Origin: an uncultured Oscillospiraceae bacterium
Lineage (GTDB): Bacteria > Bacillota > Clostridia > Oscillospirales > Ruminococcaceae
Assembly (NCBI GenBank): GCA_910584715.1
Contig: CAJUAN010000021.1
Coordinates: forward strand, 1-45,914
Direction: 5' to 3'
DNA: 45,914 nucleotides
Positions 33,348-41,395 of the stretch are shown in pieces. The translations under genes and the position numbers were made by a program. The notes beneath the pieces are model-generated. The model did not search any database. It saw only the letters and a list, made by a program, of their open reading frames with translations, and was not told the DNA's origin. The stretch's first letter is position 1. The number at the start of each line of letters is the position of its first letter.

Positions 33348-33971
33348 TTAATACCAGGACTGCTTTGTACTGAATTTTCCGTCCAGCATATCTGAAATGC
33401 CTGCAAGCAGCATAATCACGCCCTGGACTCTATGCGGGATAATAACATAAATGCCTTTGCTGTTTTCTTCCACAAGATCCGCGGCGATAAGGGCGTTAAG
33501 GTGGTGGTACACCTGTCCAGTGGAGTTGAAGCCTCCCTCGCTGACTATTTGCGCCACGGTCATTGGCTTGCGGAGCAGCGCAAGCAGTATGTTCAGCTTG
33601 TCACCGCTGCCGATACAGTTCAGTACCTTTTCAGCTGTTCTGTCCTCAATAAGCTTCAGCAGGTTGTCGGTGTTGTACATTCCTATCCAGTTGGACTGCC
33701 GTCCTCCCGAAGCGAAAACTCCCGTGTAGACAACTCTGCCGGTGCTGCCGTCCGCTTCGCACTCGCCTTGAATTCTGTCCATAAGCGAAGAAAGCACCGC
33801 ATCGGAAGTCATATCGCTTATTTTTTCAACAAGCTTGACGTTGCTTTTCCTTTCCGGGGAATTGTCCTCGGAAGTTCCCTCCTCGGTTTTGCTGCCTTTC
33901 AGCAATTCCTTGATCTCGGTGATGTCATTTCTTAACGCGTCGATCTCTGCGCCGTAATTTCTTTCCGACAT
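33348..33971 (-). CDS. ArsR-like winged-helix regulator
   Basis: A 207-residue protein. The first about 40 residues form a coiled coil (IDALRNDITEIKELLKGSKT). The middle holds a variable domain (GRVVYTGVFASGGRQSNWIG), and the C-terminal about 80 residues a winged helix (LLALLRKPMTVAQIVSEGGF, GQVYHHLNALIAADLVEENS). ATG 33971 follows GGAGG. Its promoter is flanked by a perfect 13-base inverted repeat, indicating autoregulation. The signal is unknown; the middle domain may bind a ligand. Confidence 0.8.
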   Translation of the reverse strand: MSERNYGAEIDALRNDITEIKELLKGSKTEEGTSEDNSPERKSNVKLVEKISDMTSDAVLSSLMDRIQGECEADGSTGRVVYTGVFASGGRQSNWIGMYNTDNLLKLIEDRTAEKVLNCIGSGDKLNILLALLRKPMTVAQIVSEGGFNSTGQVYHHLNALIAADLVEENSKGIYVIIPHRVQGVIMLLAGISDMLDGKFSTKQSWY

Positions 33972-33999
33972 ATAATTTCCTCCTTTGTTGGTATTTCGG

Positions 34000-34067
34000 A
34001 ATTCCGTAATTATATAATACCATAGTTGCCTCGCTTTGTCAATATGGTTTTACGTAATTACGGAATT
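34000..34067 (-). promoter_or_regulatory. Regulator promoter flanked by a 13-base inverted repeat
   Basis: On the minus strand, TTGACA (34042-34037), 17 bases, TATTAT (34019-34014). AATTCCGTAATTA (34000-34012) and TAATTACGGAATT (34055-34067) are perfect inverted copies on either side, one just downstream of the -10 and one upstream of the -35. A dimeric repressor could bridge them. Confidence 0.8.
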
Positions 34068-34218
34068 GATATATGTAAACTTTTTGTGAATATAAAAAAT
34101 TATATTTTGATTTATTTATAACTTCACATTGACAAACCTACAGTTTTTAGATTTTTTGTTTTTTAACAATGTACCGTTCACCTACAGCAATTCCGCGAGA
34201 AATTTTCGGTAAAACGGA

Positions 34219-34255
34219 AAAGCAGGGATCGTACAGTTTTGACGATCCCTGCTTT
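34219..34255 (-). terminator. Terminator after the beta-rich protein gene
   Basis: Perfect 14-base arms AAAGCAGGGATCGT and ACGATCCCTGCTTT around a nine-base loop. It isolates the beta-rich protein gene from the regulator promoter to the left. Other bases of 34.07-34.41 kb show no gene. Confidence 0.8.
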
Positions 34256-34409
34256 GCTTTAATGCTCCGGCGTTCGTGTTTTAGCGGTACTTTTAATGAT
34301 ATGAACGCAAATAATACATTGTGAACGTTTTGGTTTTACCAATGCCGTACCGAATGCCGAGGGCATTTATAATAGAATATTAAAAATGAAAGAAAACAAC
34401 AGCGAAAGA

Positions 34410-35039
34410 TTATTCCTCGAATTTCTCGAAGTTATAATCGACAGTTACTTCGCCTGTGCTTCCGTTTTCGCTGAGGATAACGGTAAGATACTGCTGACCT
34501 TCGTAGTCGATAGCAACCGGTCTCTTGGAAATAGTAGCCGCGTCAAAGAAAGGATCCTTGATCTCAAAATCGCTGAGAGCCACGTATATCTTGGGGTGAA
34601 TGGAAAAGCTTACTTTAAAGCCGGGGCGCACGTCGCACCTGAAAAGCGGCTTGCCGTTCTTTGCTACGACCGCGGAGCTGGTGCGGACGTCCTTGTTGTG
34701 TATCTCGATAGTGTTTTCTCCGGGAGCGGGTTCGTCGCTCTTTCTCACATCGAGAGCTTTATTGTTGTTGTAGATGTCCCATGCGGTATTGTATTCTACA
34801 GGGAGAAGCTTGGTCATGATCGTTCCGTCGTGGCCTATGCTTTCAACCGAACCCATGGTTATCTCCATAGGAAGCAGAGCTCTCATCTGAGCTCCCGGGG
34901 CAAGATAGCGGTGTTCCCAGGCAGCTGTTTTAAAGTTCTTGACATTAAGGGTAACAGCCTCCTGATAAAGAAGCACCTGCTGAGTTGTTATGAGATTGCT
35001 CTTCACTCTGATATGAAGATCGGTATTTGAAACCGGCAT
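34410..35039 (-). CDS. Beta-rich protein of unknown function
   Basis: A 209-residue soluble protein with no signal peptide and no family I recognise. It is mostly predicted beta strands (LHIRVKSNLITTQQVLLYQE, FKVSFSIHPKIYVALSDF, YLTVILSENGSTGEVTVDYN). The start has a strong GGAGG with eight-base spacing. A GC-rich hairpin (35090-35134, CCGCCGC with GCGGCGG) lies in its leader. It follows the LytTR regulator gene by 130 bases without an obvious promoter between them, so it may be controlled by or partner with that regulator. Confidence 0.8.
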   Translation of the reverse strand: MPVSNTDLHIRVKSNLITTQQVLLYQEAVTLNVKNFKTAAWEHRYLAPGAQMRALLPMEITMGSVESIGHDGTIMTKLLPVEYNTAWDIYNNNKALDVRKSDEPAPGENTIEIHNKDVRTSSAVVAKNGKPLFRCDVRPGFKVSFSIHPKIYVALSDFEIKDPFFDAATISKRPVAIDYEGQQYLTVILSENGSTGEVTVDYNFEKFEE

Positions 35040-35168
35040 GATTATTACCTCCGTTTTAAATTAAAATATAAATTTTGATATATGCGGAGCCGCCGCATGG
35101 ACTGCGCGCGCTTTAAGCCGAAGCGGCGGTCTCCTGATAAACCGTAAAAACGGCTTATTTCATGGTAT

Positions 35169-35900
35169 TTACAGTATTGCCTCAGCTCTTGTTACAGCGG
35201 GTATTACTTCCGACAAATACTTTTCCGTGCAAAAACGGCTGCTTCCGTCCGGAAAAAACATTTCGGAATTTTTTACTGCTCTGACGGCGGAAAGATTTAC
35301 GATCGTTGAAGCGCGTGCAAGCCTGAAGCGAACGTCAAGCTCGCCGATAAGCTTTGAAATTTCGGCGCGTATCTCGTCCCTGCCGTTTTTATGCACAATG
35401 CTGCACATATGGGTCTGCTTAATAGTTTCTATGTAGTAAATATCGCAGTAGGGGATTATTTTTTCCACGCTGCTGTATCTTGTTACAGCAATTCCTCCGC
35501 AGATAGTTCTGAGTTTTCTGCAAAGGCGGTCTATGACCTCGGCGTACATCTCGGGAAGCTTCTCCTCGCGCACATATCCGCACAGGGAGGAAAGACTGTT
35601 TATAGCTTCAACGGCTTCACAGTCGCTTTCCGAAACAAGGCATATCTTTATTCCTTTTACAGCTTTTTCAAGCTCTTCCGCAATACTCTGCCAGTCCCCG
35701 AAGGAACCGACGTCGATTATTACGATGACTGACCCCGAGGTTCCGTATTTTCTTACTGCTTTCAGCAGAGCGGGGCGGTTTGCGAAAAGATTGGTATTTA
35801 CCGACATATATCTGTTTTTCTTTCTGCATAAAAGCTTGTCCGTCAAAGCGAACAGCCTTTTCCACAGCGGCTTCCTTGCCGAGCAGATCAGCACTTCCAT
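35169..35900 (-). CDS. LytTR-family regulator with degenerate receiver
   Basis: A 243-residue protein. The N-terminal about 120 residues look like a receiver fold (VIVIIDVGSFGDWQSIAEEL, IKICLVSESDCEAVEAI) but lack the canonical acidic pair at the start, where MEVLICSARK replaces an Asp-Asp. The C-terminal about 110 residues form a LytTR DNA-binding domain (CDIYYIETIKQTHMCSIVHK, RFRLARASTIVNLSAVRAVK). ATG 35900 follows GGAG by seven bases. There is no sensor kinase next to it, so phosphorylation may not be the trigger. It has its own promoter. Confidence 0.8.
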   Translation of the reverse strand: MEVLICSARKPLWKRLFALTDKLLCRKKNRYMSVNTNLFANRPALLKAVRKYGTSGSVIVIIDVGSFGDWQSIAEELEKAVKGIKICLVSESDCEAVEAINSLSSLCGYVREEKLPEMYAEVIDRLCRKLRTICGGIAVTRYSSVEKIIPYCDIYYIETIKQTHMCSIVHKNGRDEIRAEISKLIGELDVRFRLARASTIVNLSAVRAVKNSEMFFPDGSSRFCTEKYLSEVIPAVTRAEAIL

Positions 35901-35946
35901 TGTTATTCTCCTTTTCATTTGTTTCTTTTGTTCGGTACGCCTGTAT

Positions 35947-35975
35947 TATATATCTTTCTGCGTACTACCGGTCAA
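35947..35975 (-). promoter_or_regulatory. Promoter of the LytTR gene
   Basis: On the minus strand, TTGACC (35975-35970), 17 bases, TATATA (35952-35947). It lies about 46 bases before the LytTR ATG. Confidence 0.7.
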
Positions 35976-36080
35976 TTTTGTCACCGAAACACATATATCC
36001 GTCACGCGTATACGGACATACTGAAATCGCACAAACTGATATCGGATATATTTATTATAAGTTATTGCACAAATTAATTC

Positions 36081-36102
36081 AACAATATTTTAAAATATTG
36101 TT
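36081..36102. repeat. 22-base perfect palindrome in an AT-rich gap
   Basis: AACAATATTTT is followed directly by AAAATATTGTT. It lies in the 540-base gap (35901-36440) between the LytTR and GH13 genes. The rest of the gap holds only the two promoters and AT-rich sequence. Confidence 0.6.
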
Positions 36103-36373
36103 TAAATTTATAATATATTTAGTCATATTATGTACAATTTGCTGTTATTTGGTTTTTGTGCAAACTGTTGTATGTGCTTCGTAGTGTTTTGTTTCTGTGA
36201 TTTTGTCCGTATTAGGAAAGCGGTTTTTATTTGTACGAAGGAATAAAATTTGAATTTGTAAATTTATGTTTATCGCACTAATGTTGTTAATCTTTGGCAG
36301 GGTAATAACACTTGTGCGTTAAACAAAAATTTATTTCATTAAAATTGATTCCCGTGGATTTTGCCGTATTTGC

Positions 36374-36402
36374 TTGCATTGAAAAGTAAAATGTGGTATA
36401 AT
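36374..36402 (+). promoter_or_regulatory. Promoter of the GH13 gene
   Basis: TTGCAT (36374-36379), 17 bases, TATAAT (36397-36402). It lies 38 bases before the GH13 ATG. Confidence 0.75.
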
Positions 36403-36440
36403 GTTAATATCTTATACTTAATGAAACGAGGTCTTTTAAA

Positions 36441-38168
36441 ATGTCGCATTGGATAGAACAAACAAATATTTACCATATTTATCCGCTGGGCTTCTGCGGC
36501 TGCGAAAAATTCCGCTCCGAATTTTCAGGAAACGGCGAAAGAGGCAGGATATTGAAAGTCATAGAGTGGATACCCCACCTGAAAAAAATGAACTTCAACG
36601 CCGTTTATTTCGGACCGGTTTTCGAGTCCTTCGAGCACGGCTACGATACTACCGACTACTATACTATAGATAAGCGTCTCGGTTCCAACGAGGATTTTGC
36701 CGAGGTTTGCGCTGCTCTCCATAAAAACGGTATCCGCGTTATTTTGGACGGCGTTTTCAACCATGTGGGCAGAGATCACGCTGCTTTTAAGGATTTGCAG
36801 CAGAACGGCGGGAATTCCCGCTATAAGGACTGGTTCGCAGGCGTGAACTTCGGCGGACGTTCCCCCTACGGCGACAATTTTTCCTACGAGGGCTGGAACG
36901 GTCACTACAACCTTGTAAAGCTGAATCTCTATAACAACGAGGTAGTGGAGCATCTTTTCGGTGCTGTAAAAATGTGGATAGAAAAATGGGGAATAGACGG
37001 TATCCGCTTCGACGCCGCCGACTGTCTCACCGAAGACTTTATCAGGCGCATACACCGCTTTACGCGGGAGCTGAGACCCGATTTCTGGCTCATGGGCGAG
37101 ATAATCCACGGTCAGTACAACCGCTGGGCGAACGGAGATATGTTCGACTGCGTGACCAACTACCAGTGCTACAAGGGCATATATTCCTCACACAACGACC
37201 GCAATTACTTTGAGATAGCTCACTCCATAGAGTACCAGCATGGTCAGTACGGTAATATCTATATGTACAATTTCCTCGACAACCATGACGTTGTACGTCT
37301 TATGTCGGTGCTGAAAAACCCCGACCACGCCGAGTGCTGCTATACCATGATGTACGGTATGTACGGCGTTCCTTCCGTGTACTACGGAAGCGAGTTCGGA
37401 ATACGCGGCGAAAAGGGAAGGGGAGAGGACGCTGATAGAGCTATCCGTCCATGTCTTGATCTTGACGATATTCCCGACATGAACGATAAGCTCATGCTCC
37501 ATATCTCGGAGCTGGGCGCGATACGTCTTTCGCTTCCTGCGGTTCAGTCGGGCTCTTACGCTAAAATGGAACTGAAGAACCAGACCTTCCTTTTCAAGCG
37601 CGAGCTTAACGGGGAGATAGTTTACTTCGCTCTCAACATCAGCGACGGAGACTATACTTTCAGATTCAGCACTTCATACGGAAAGCTTGCCGACCGTCTC
37701 AGCGGCAGACAGTTCACAGTAAACGGAGGAAACGCCGAGATAACCGTACCCAAAAACAAATCCATGATACTTGTGGACGGTTCGGCGGTACAGCCCGTTC
37801 CCGAGCAAAAGGAAATAATTTCCTCACCGAAGAACGAGCCGGTTAAGGAAGCGCCCGAAGCGGTACAGCCCGCTGCGGAACCTGCTGCTCCCGCTGTTCC
37901 TCTCGTTCCCGATAAAAACAACGGCATAAGGGGACTTGGTGTCCCCGAGGGCAGAAAGATAGTCATAGGAGGACATTACAGGCATTTCAAGGGCGGAGAG
38001 TATGTTGTGCTGAACGTTGCAAAGGATCACGAGACCTGTGCGGAGCAGGCGGTCTATATGCAGATACATGACAAGCCCATGGTATGGGTGCGCCCGCTGG
38101 ATATGTTCCTGGAGGACGTTGACGACCACGGCAATGTAAAGCCCAGATTTGAGCTTCTGAACGACTGA
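36441..38168 (+). CDS. GH13 alpha-amylase-type enzyme fused to DUF1653
   Basis: A 575-residue protein without a signal peptide. Residues 1 to about 430 form a GH13 domain with the nucleophile D191 (GIRFDAADC), acid/base E220 (WLMGEIIHG) and D283 (FLDNHDV). DGVFNHVGRDH provides the conserved Asn-His. A Pro/Glu/Ala linker follows (APEAVQPAAEPAAPAVPLVP). The last about 75 residues are a DUF1653 domain (YRHFKGGEYVVLNVAKDHET, VWVRPLDMFLEDVDDHG). The enzyme should act on alpha-glucans or maltodextrins inside the cell. DUF1653 is normally a separate small protein of unknown role, so this fusion is unusual. Confidence 0.92.
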   Translation: MSHWIEQTNIYHIYPLGFCGCEKFRSEFSGNGERGRILKVIEWIPHLKKMNFNAVYFGPVFESFEHGYDTTDYYTIDKRLGSNEDFAEVCAALHKNGIRVILDGVFNHVGRDHAAFKDLQQNGGNSRYKDWFAGVNFGGRSPYGDNFSYEGWNGHYNLVKLNLYNNEVVEHLFGAVKMWIEKWGIDGIRFDAADCLTEDFIRRIHRFTRELRPDFWLMGEIIHGQYNRWANGDMFDCVTNYQCYKGIYSSHNDRNYFEIAHSIEYQHGQYGNIYMYNFLDNHDVVRLMSVLKNPDHAECCYTMMYGMYGVPSVYYGSEFGIRGEKGRGEDADRAIRPCLDLDDIPDMNDKLMLHISELGAIRLSLPAVQSGSYAKMELKNQTFLFKRELNGEIVYFALNISDGDYTFRFSTSYGKLADRLSGRQFTVNGGNAEITVPKNKSMILVDGSAVQPVPEQKEIISSPKNEPVKEAPEAVQPAAEPAAPAVPLVPDKNNGIRGLGVPEGRKIVIGGHYRHFKGGEYVVLNVAKDHETCAEQAVYMQIHDKPMVWVRPLDMFLEDVDDHGNVKPRFELLND

Positions 38169-38181
38169 TATTAAAAAAATC

Positions 38182-38207
38182 AAGGGACGCTTTTAAAGCG
38201 TCCCTTT
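38182..38207 (+). terminator. Terminator of the GH13 gene
   Basis: AAGGGACGCTTT pairs with AAAGCGTCCCTT, 14 bases past the stop codon. Confidence 0.75.
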
Positions 38208-38388
38208 AGACGAATAATAATACAGAGGTATCTTTCGTCTCGGAAGAGCATTACCTTTACCGTAAAATTACGGCGGAAAAGGTAAAGGCTCAGCTTTAGA
38301 CGAATAGTAATACAGAGGTATCTTTCGTCTCGGAAGAGCATTCCCCTTACCGTAAAATTACGGCGGAAAGGGTAAAGGCTCAGCCTTT
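38208..38388. repeat. Two tandem 90-base structured repeats
   Basis: Copy 1 is 38208-38297 and copy 2 is 38298-38388; they differ at four bases plus one inserted C. Each copy folds as two hairpins. Hairpin 1 is AGACGAA with TTCGTCT, enclosing ATAC-AGAG-GTAT. Hairpin 2 has an inner stem CCGTA with TACGG and an outer helix ACCTTT with AAAGGT. In copy 2 the outer helix has changed T to C at 38346 and A to G at 38370, which restores pairing. This covariation suggests selection on an RNA or DNA structure. The following 38.39-38.55 kb shows nothing recognisable. Confidence 0.8.
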
Positions 38389-38554
38389 TAGGCAGGAGAT
38401 AAAAGGTTTTCAGCAGTCCATATTAGTAAAGACGCTTTCCAAGGCAGAATCAAGCGGCTTCTAAAAAGCTTCGCTTTATGCCTTTCGGTCTTTCATGCTC
38501 ACCCTATATACTTGATTTTTCATAGGGAGCGGCATTGATAAGGGTACTGCCTTT

Positions 38555-38722
38555 TTAGCCGCAACAGCTCTTTTTGGTGAAAGAGAGACAGTCGGTGCAT
38601 TCGGGAACAGAGGGGTTCTTTTCATGAGTACCCACCTGAATGCAGTCCAGTGTGCAGTAATGCTCGGTGTCCATGTTGTGCTTGCAGCTTGTTACATCGC
38701 ATTTAATTGAAGGGTTTTTCAT
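38555..38722 (-). CDS. DUF1540 small cysteine-rich protein
   Basis: A 55-residue protein starting at ATG 38722 after AAGGAG. The cysteine pattern (IKCDVTSCKHN, YCTLDCIQV, CTDCLSF) is that of DUF1540, which probably binds a metal. Function unknown. The frame continues upstream to 38800 but without a better start. Confidence 0.8.
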   Translation of the reverse strand: MKNPSIKCDVTSCKHNMDTEHYCTLDCIQVGTHEKNPSVPECTDCLSFTKKSCCG

Positions 38723-39055
38723 TTTCAATTCTCCTTTTCGGACAGACCCTGAACCGTTTTTTAAATACCAATATCCGATCCTGTTTTTTGCTTTTGACAT
38801 TAAACTTTCTGTCGGAGCTTGGTATTACAGACGCGGAGTATTCCCCGCGTCCGAATTTTACGGTTTATCCGCTTTCAGCGGTTTGTACGCATTTTTGCGG
38901 TTCGTTTCGGTCCTTTTGGTTTTGCCGTTTTTCTTCCGGCACAAGTATTATATGCGGAACGTCTTTTAGGATTCGTTGAAATTTCTGACGTTCAGAACGG
39001 AAAAATCAAACATTTTTTGATCTTAAAAATTTTATGAAGTTAAGGAGCTCACGCC
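38723..39055. other. Gap without a supported gene
   Basis: This 333-base stretch has only weak open frames. A hairpin GACGCGG with CCGCGTC lies near 38829-38850. I see no promoter or RNA gene that I can support. Confidence 0.5.
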
Positions 39056-39895
39056 ATGCTTTACGGAGCGAAAGAATCAGCTTTAGAAATAAACGCGTCT
39101 GGATCGCGGCGCATAAAAATAAAATACATAAGCTTCGGCATAGGCGAAAGACCGCTTGTTATAATTCCCGGATTGAGTCTGAGGAGCATAAGTGGAATGG
39201 CTGTTCCGCTGGCGTATATGTACCGCGTGTTTGCAAAGGATTTTAAGGTTTTCATTTTTGACAGGCGGGACGACGTTCCCGAGGGCTTTACGGTAAGCGA
39301 TATTGCCGATGATACCGCGGAGTCAATGAGGGCTCTCAGCATAGAAAGCGCGGACATTATCGGCATTTCCCAGGGAGGAATGGCTGCACAGTATCTTGCT
39401 GTCCGTTACCCGGAGCTTGTGCGTACGCTTACTCTCGGAGTAACGCTTTCACGCATGAACGATACTGTAACAGCCGTCGTGAACGGCTGGGTGAAAAGCG
39501 CCGAAAGCGGAGATACCGGAGCTGTCGTTAATGATATGGTACCCAGGATGTACTCGGACAGCTATGTTAAAAAGTATAAACGGCTTTTGCCGCTGATATC
39601 AAAATTCACAAAGCTTGAAGATTCCGAAAGGTTTGTAAGACTTGCTAAAGCTTGTTTTACCTGCGATATTTACGTAGAACTTGAAAAAATAAAATGTCCG
39701 GTTTTCGTTATCGGCGGAAAACAGGATAAAATAGTTACCGGAGAAGCTTCGGAGGAGATTGCAGAAAAGCTGATTTCCTCCGGCTGCAAATGCAGGCTGT
39801 TCCTGTATGACGGACTGGGACACGCCGCCTATGAGGAAGCAAAGGATTTCAACCTGAAAATTCTGGAGTTTATTTCGGAGCAGGTCTCCGATTAA
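39056..39895 (+). CDS. Alpha/beta hydrolase
   Basis: A 279-residue soluble alpha/beta hydrolase. The nucleophile elbow is IIGISQGGMAAQYLAV (Ser near residue 104), followed by the acid in VFVIGGKQDKIV and the histidine in YDGLGHAAYEEA. An oxyanion-hole region is LVIIPGLSL. ATG follows AAGGAG by eight bases. The substrate is unknown. It lies 37 bases before the CCA-adding enzyme gene. Confidence 0.88.
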   Translation: MLYGAKESALEINASGSRRIKIKYISFGIGERPLVIIPGLSLRSISGMAVPLAYMYRVFAKDFKVFIFDRRDDVPEGFTVSDIADDTAESMRALSIESADIIGISQGGMAAQYLAVRYPELVRTLTLGVTLSRMNDTVTAVVNGWVKSAESGDTGAVVNDMVPRMYSDSYVKKYKRLLPLISKFTKLEDSERFVRLAKACFTCDIYVELEKIKCPVFVIGGKQDKIVTGEASEEIAEKLISSGCKCRLFLYDGLGHAAYEEAKDFNLKILEFISEQVSD

Positions 39896-39932
39896 AAATT
39901 TTAACCGTACGGACATAAGGAGGGACTTTCAA

Positions 39933-41267
39933 ATGGTTATCAGTATGCCGAAAAATGTAAAAACTGTTATTGATATCCTTGAAAAAAACGGACACGAGGC
40001 GTATATCGTGGGAGGCTGCGTCCGGGACGAGCTTCTGGGCAGAACGCCCAAGGACTACGATGTGGCAACGTCGGCTGTCCCCGAAGAGACAAAGCAGTGT
40101 TTCCGTAGTTTCAAGGTTGTTGAAACTGGGCTGAAGCACGGAACCGTTACCGTTATTATGAACGGAGAAAGCTTTGAGGTAACGACCTTCAGAAAGGACG
40201 GCTCCTATTCCGACCGTCGCCGCCCGGACAGCGTTTCTTTTTCCTCAAAGCTTGAGGACGACCTTTCCAGACGGGATTTTACGGTAAACGCAATGGCGTA
40301 TAATTCACGCAGGGGGCTTGTTGATCTGTACGGCGGTCAGAAAGACCTTTTCCGCCGCCGTATAGTCTGCGTGGGCGACCCGGAAAAACGCTTCGGCGAA
40401 GACGCTCTCAGGATAATGCGCGCTCTCCGCTTTGCTTCAGAGCTTGGATTCAGTCCCGAAAAAAGCACTGCGGAAGCCGCTCACAAAATGAAAGACCTGC
40501 TTGAGGATATTTCAGCGGAAAGAGTTGCAAAGGAGCTTCTGCTGCTTTTATGCGGAACCTCGCCTTTTGAAGTGCTTACCGAATTTTCGGACATAATAGC
40601 CGAGATCGTTCCCGAAATAGAGCCGTGCATAGACTTTGACCAGCACAGCAGGTACCATATATATGACGTCTGGACGCATACAGCCTCCGCTGTGGAACGC
40701 TCCGAAGCCGATCCAGACGTGCGCCTTGCGCTTATGCTGCACGACATAGGCAAGCCGTTCTGCCTTAAAACCGACGACGAGGGAAACGGACATTTCTACG
40801 GTCACGAAAAACTCAGCGCGGATATTGCGGAAAACGTTATGCGCCGCCTGCGGTTCCCGATAGACACTATAAAGAGGGTATCAAAGCTTATCAGGTATCA
40901 CTATGTTACTCCGGTGAACGACGACAAGGTTGTAAAGCGTTTGCTGTCAACGCTGGGAAACGAGGATTATTTCCTGCTTATGGAGGTAATGAAAGGCGAT
41001 AACAGAGCAAAGCACCGCTTCTGTATGGAGCGCGTCCAGGTGATCGAAGCCATGCAGAAGCGTGCGGAGAGGATAATTGCAGAGGATCCGTGCTTGCAGA
41101 TATCCGACTTGAAAGTAAACGGCGGCGATATGCTGGAGCTTGGCTTTACAGGCGAAGCCATAGGAACTGTCTTAGACGATATGCTGGAAGCCGTCATAGA
41201 CGAAAGGATACCCAACGAGCGGGACGCTTTGCTGAGATTCGCCCGCGTACGGTTTATGCAGCGGTAA
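39933..41267 (+). CDS. CCA tRNA nucleotidyltransferase / poly(A) polymerase family
   Basis: A 444-residue protein. The nucleotidyltransferase head has GGCVRDELLGRTPKDYDVAT with its metal-binding Asp pair, near residues 26-48. A tRNA-binding region follows (RRDFTVNAMAYNSRRGLVDL). An HD domain is at about 245-330 (RLALMLHDIGKPFCLKTDD). It adds or repairs the CCA end of tRNAs. The HD domain is found in many such bacterial enzymes. AAGGAGG precedes the ATG. Confidence 0.93.
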   Translation: MVISMPKNVKTVIDILEKNGHEAYIVGGCVRDELLGRTPKDYDVATSAVPEETKQCFRSFKVVETGLKHGTVTVIMNGESFEVTTFRKDGSYSDRRRPDSVSFSSKLEDDLSRRDFTVNAMAYNSRRGLVDLYGGQKDLFRRRIVCVGDPEKRFGEDALRIMRALRFASELGFSPEKSTAEAAHKMKDLLEDISAERVAKELLLLLCGTSPFEVLTEFSDIIAEIVPEIEPCIDFDQHSRYHIYDVWTHTASAVERSEADPDVRLALMLHDIGKPFCLKTDDEGNGHFYGHEKLSADIAENVMRRLRFPIDTIKRVSKLIRYHYVTPVNDDKVVKRLLSTLGNEDYFLLMEVMKGDNRAKHRFCMERVQVIEAMQKRAERIIAEDPCLQISDLKVNGGDMLELGFTGEAIGTVLDDMLEAVIDERIPNERDALLRFARVRFMQR

Positions 41268-41292
41268 TAAGTAATCAATAATGCAAAAATTG

Positions 41293-41348
41293 ATTTCCGC
41301 GGAAATTTCCGATTACCCATTGACTTTAAACGAAAAAAGAGGTATTAT
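41293..41348 (+). promoter_or_regulatory. ilvB promoter and upstream palindrome
   Basis: TTGACT (41320-41325), 17 bases, TATTAT (41343-41348). ATTTCCGCGGAAAT (41293-41306) is a perfect palindrome just upstream. The leader is only about 40 bases, too short for a T-box or attenuator. Confidence 0.75.
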
Positions 41349-41395
41349 TAAAAGGTATACTTTTTTACAATAAATTTTTGATTGGAGTGATTGGA

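Noticed and set aside
35089..35134. GC-rich inverted repeat as a terminator of the LytTR gene
   Set aside because: No T run follows on the minus strand; better described as a leader hairpin of the next gene.
38389..38554. Possible coding remnant or RNA after the tandem repeats
   Set aside because: No continuous frame, no promoter and no convincing fold.
38667..39037. Plus-strand open frames overlapping the DUF1540 gene
   Set aside because: They are antisense shadows with no ribosome site.
41268..41395. T-box or attenuator before ilvB
   Set aside because: The promoter leaves a leader of only about 40 bases, and no T-box core sequence is seen.
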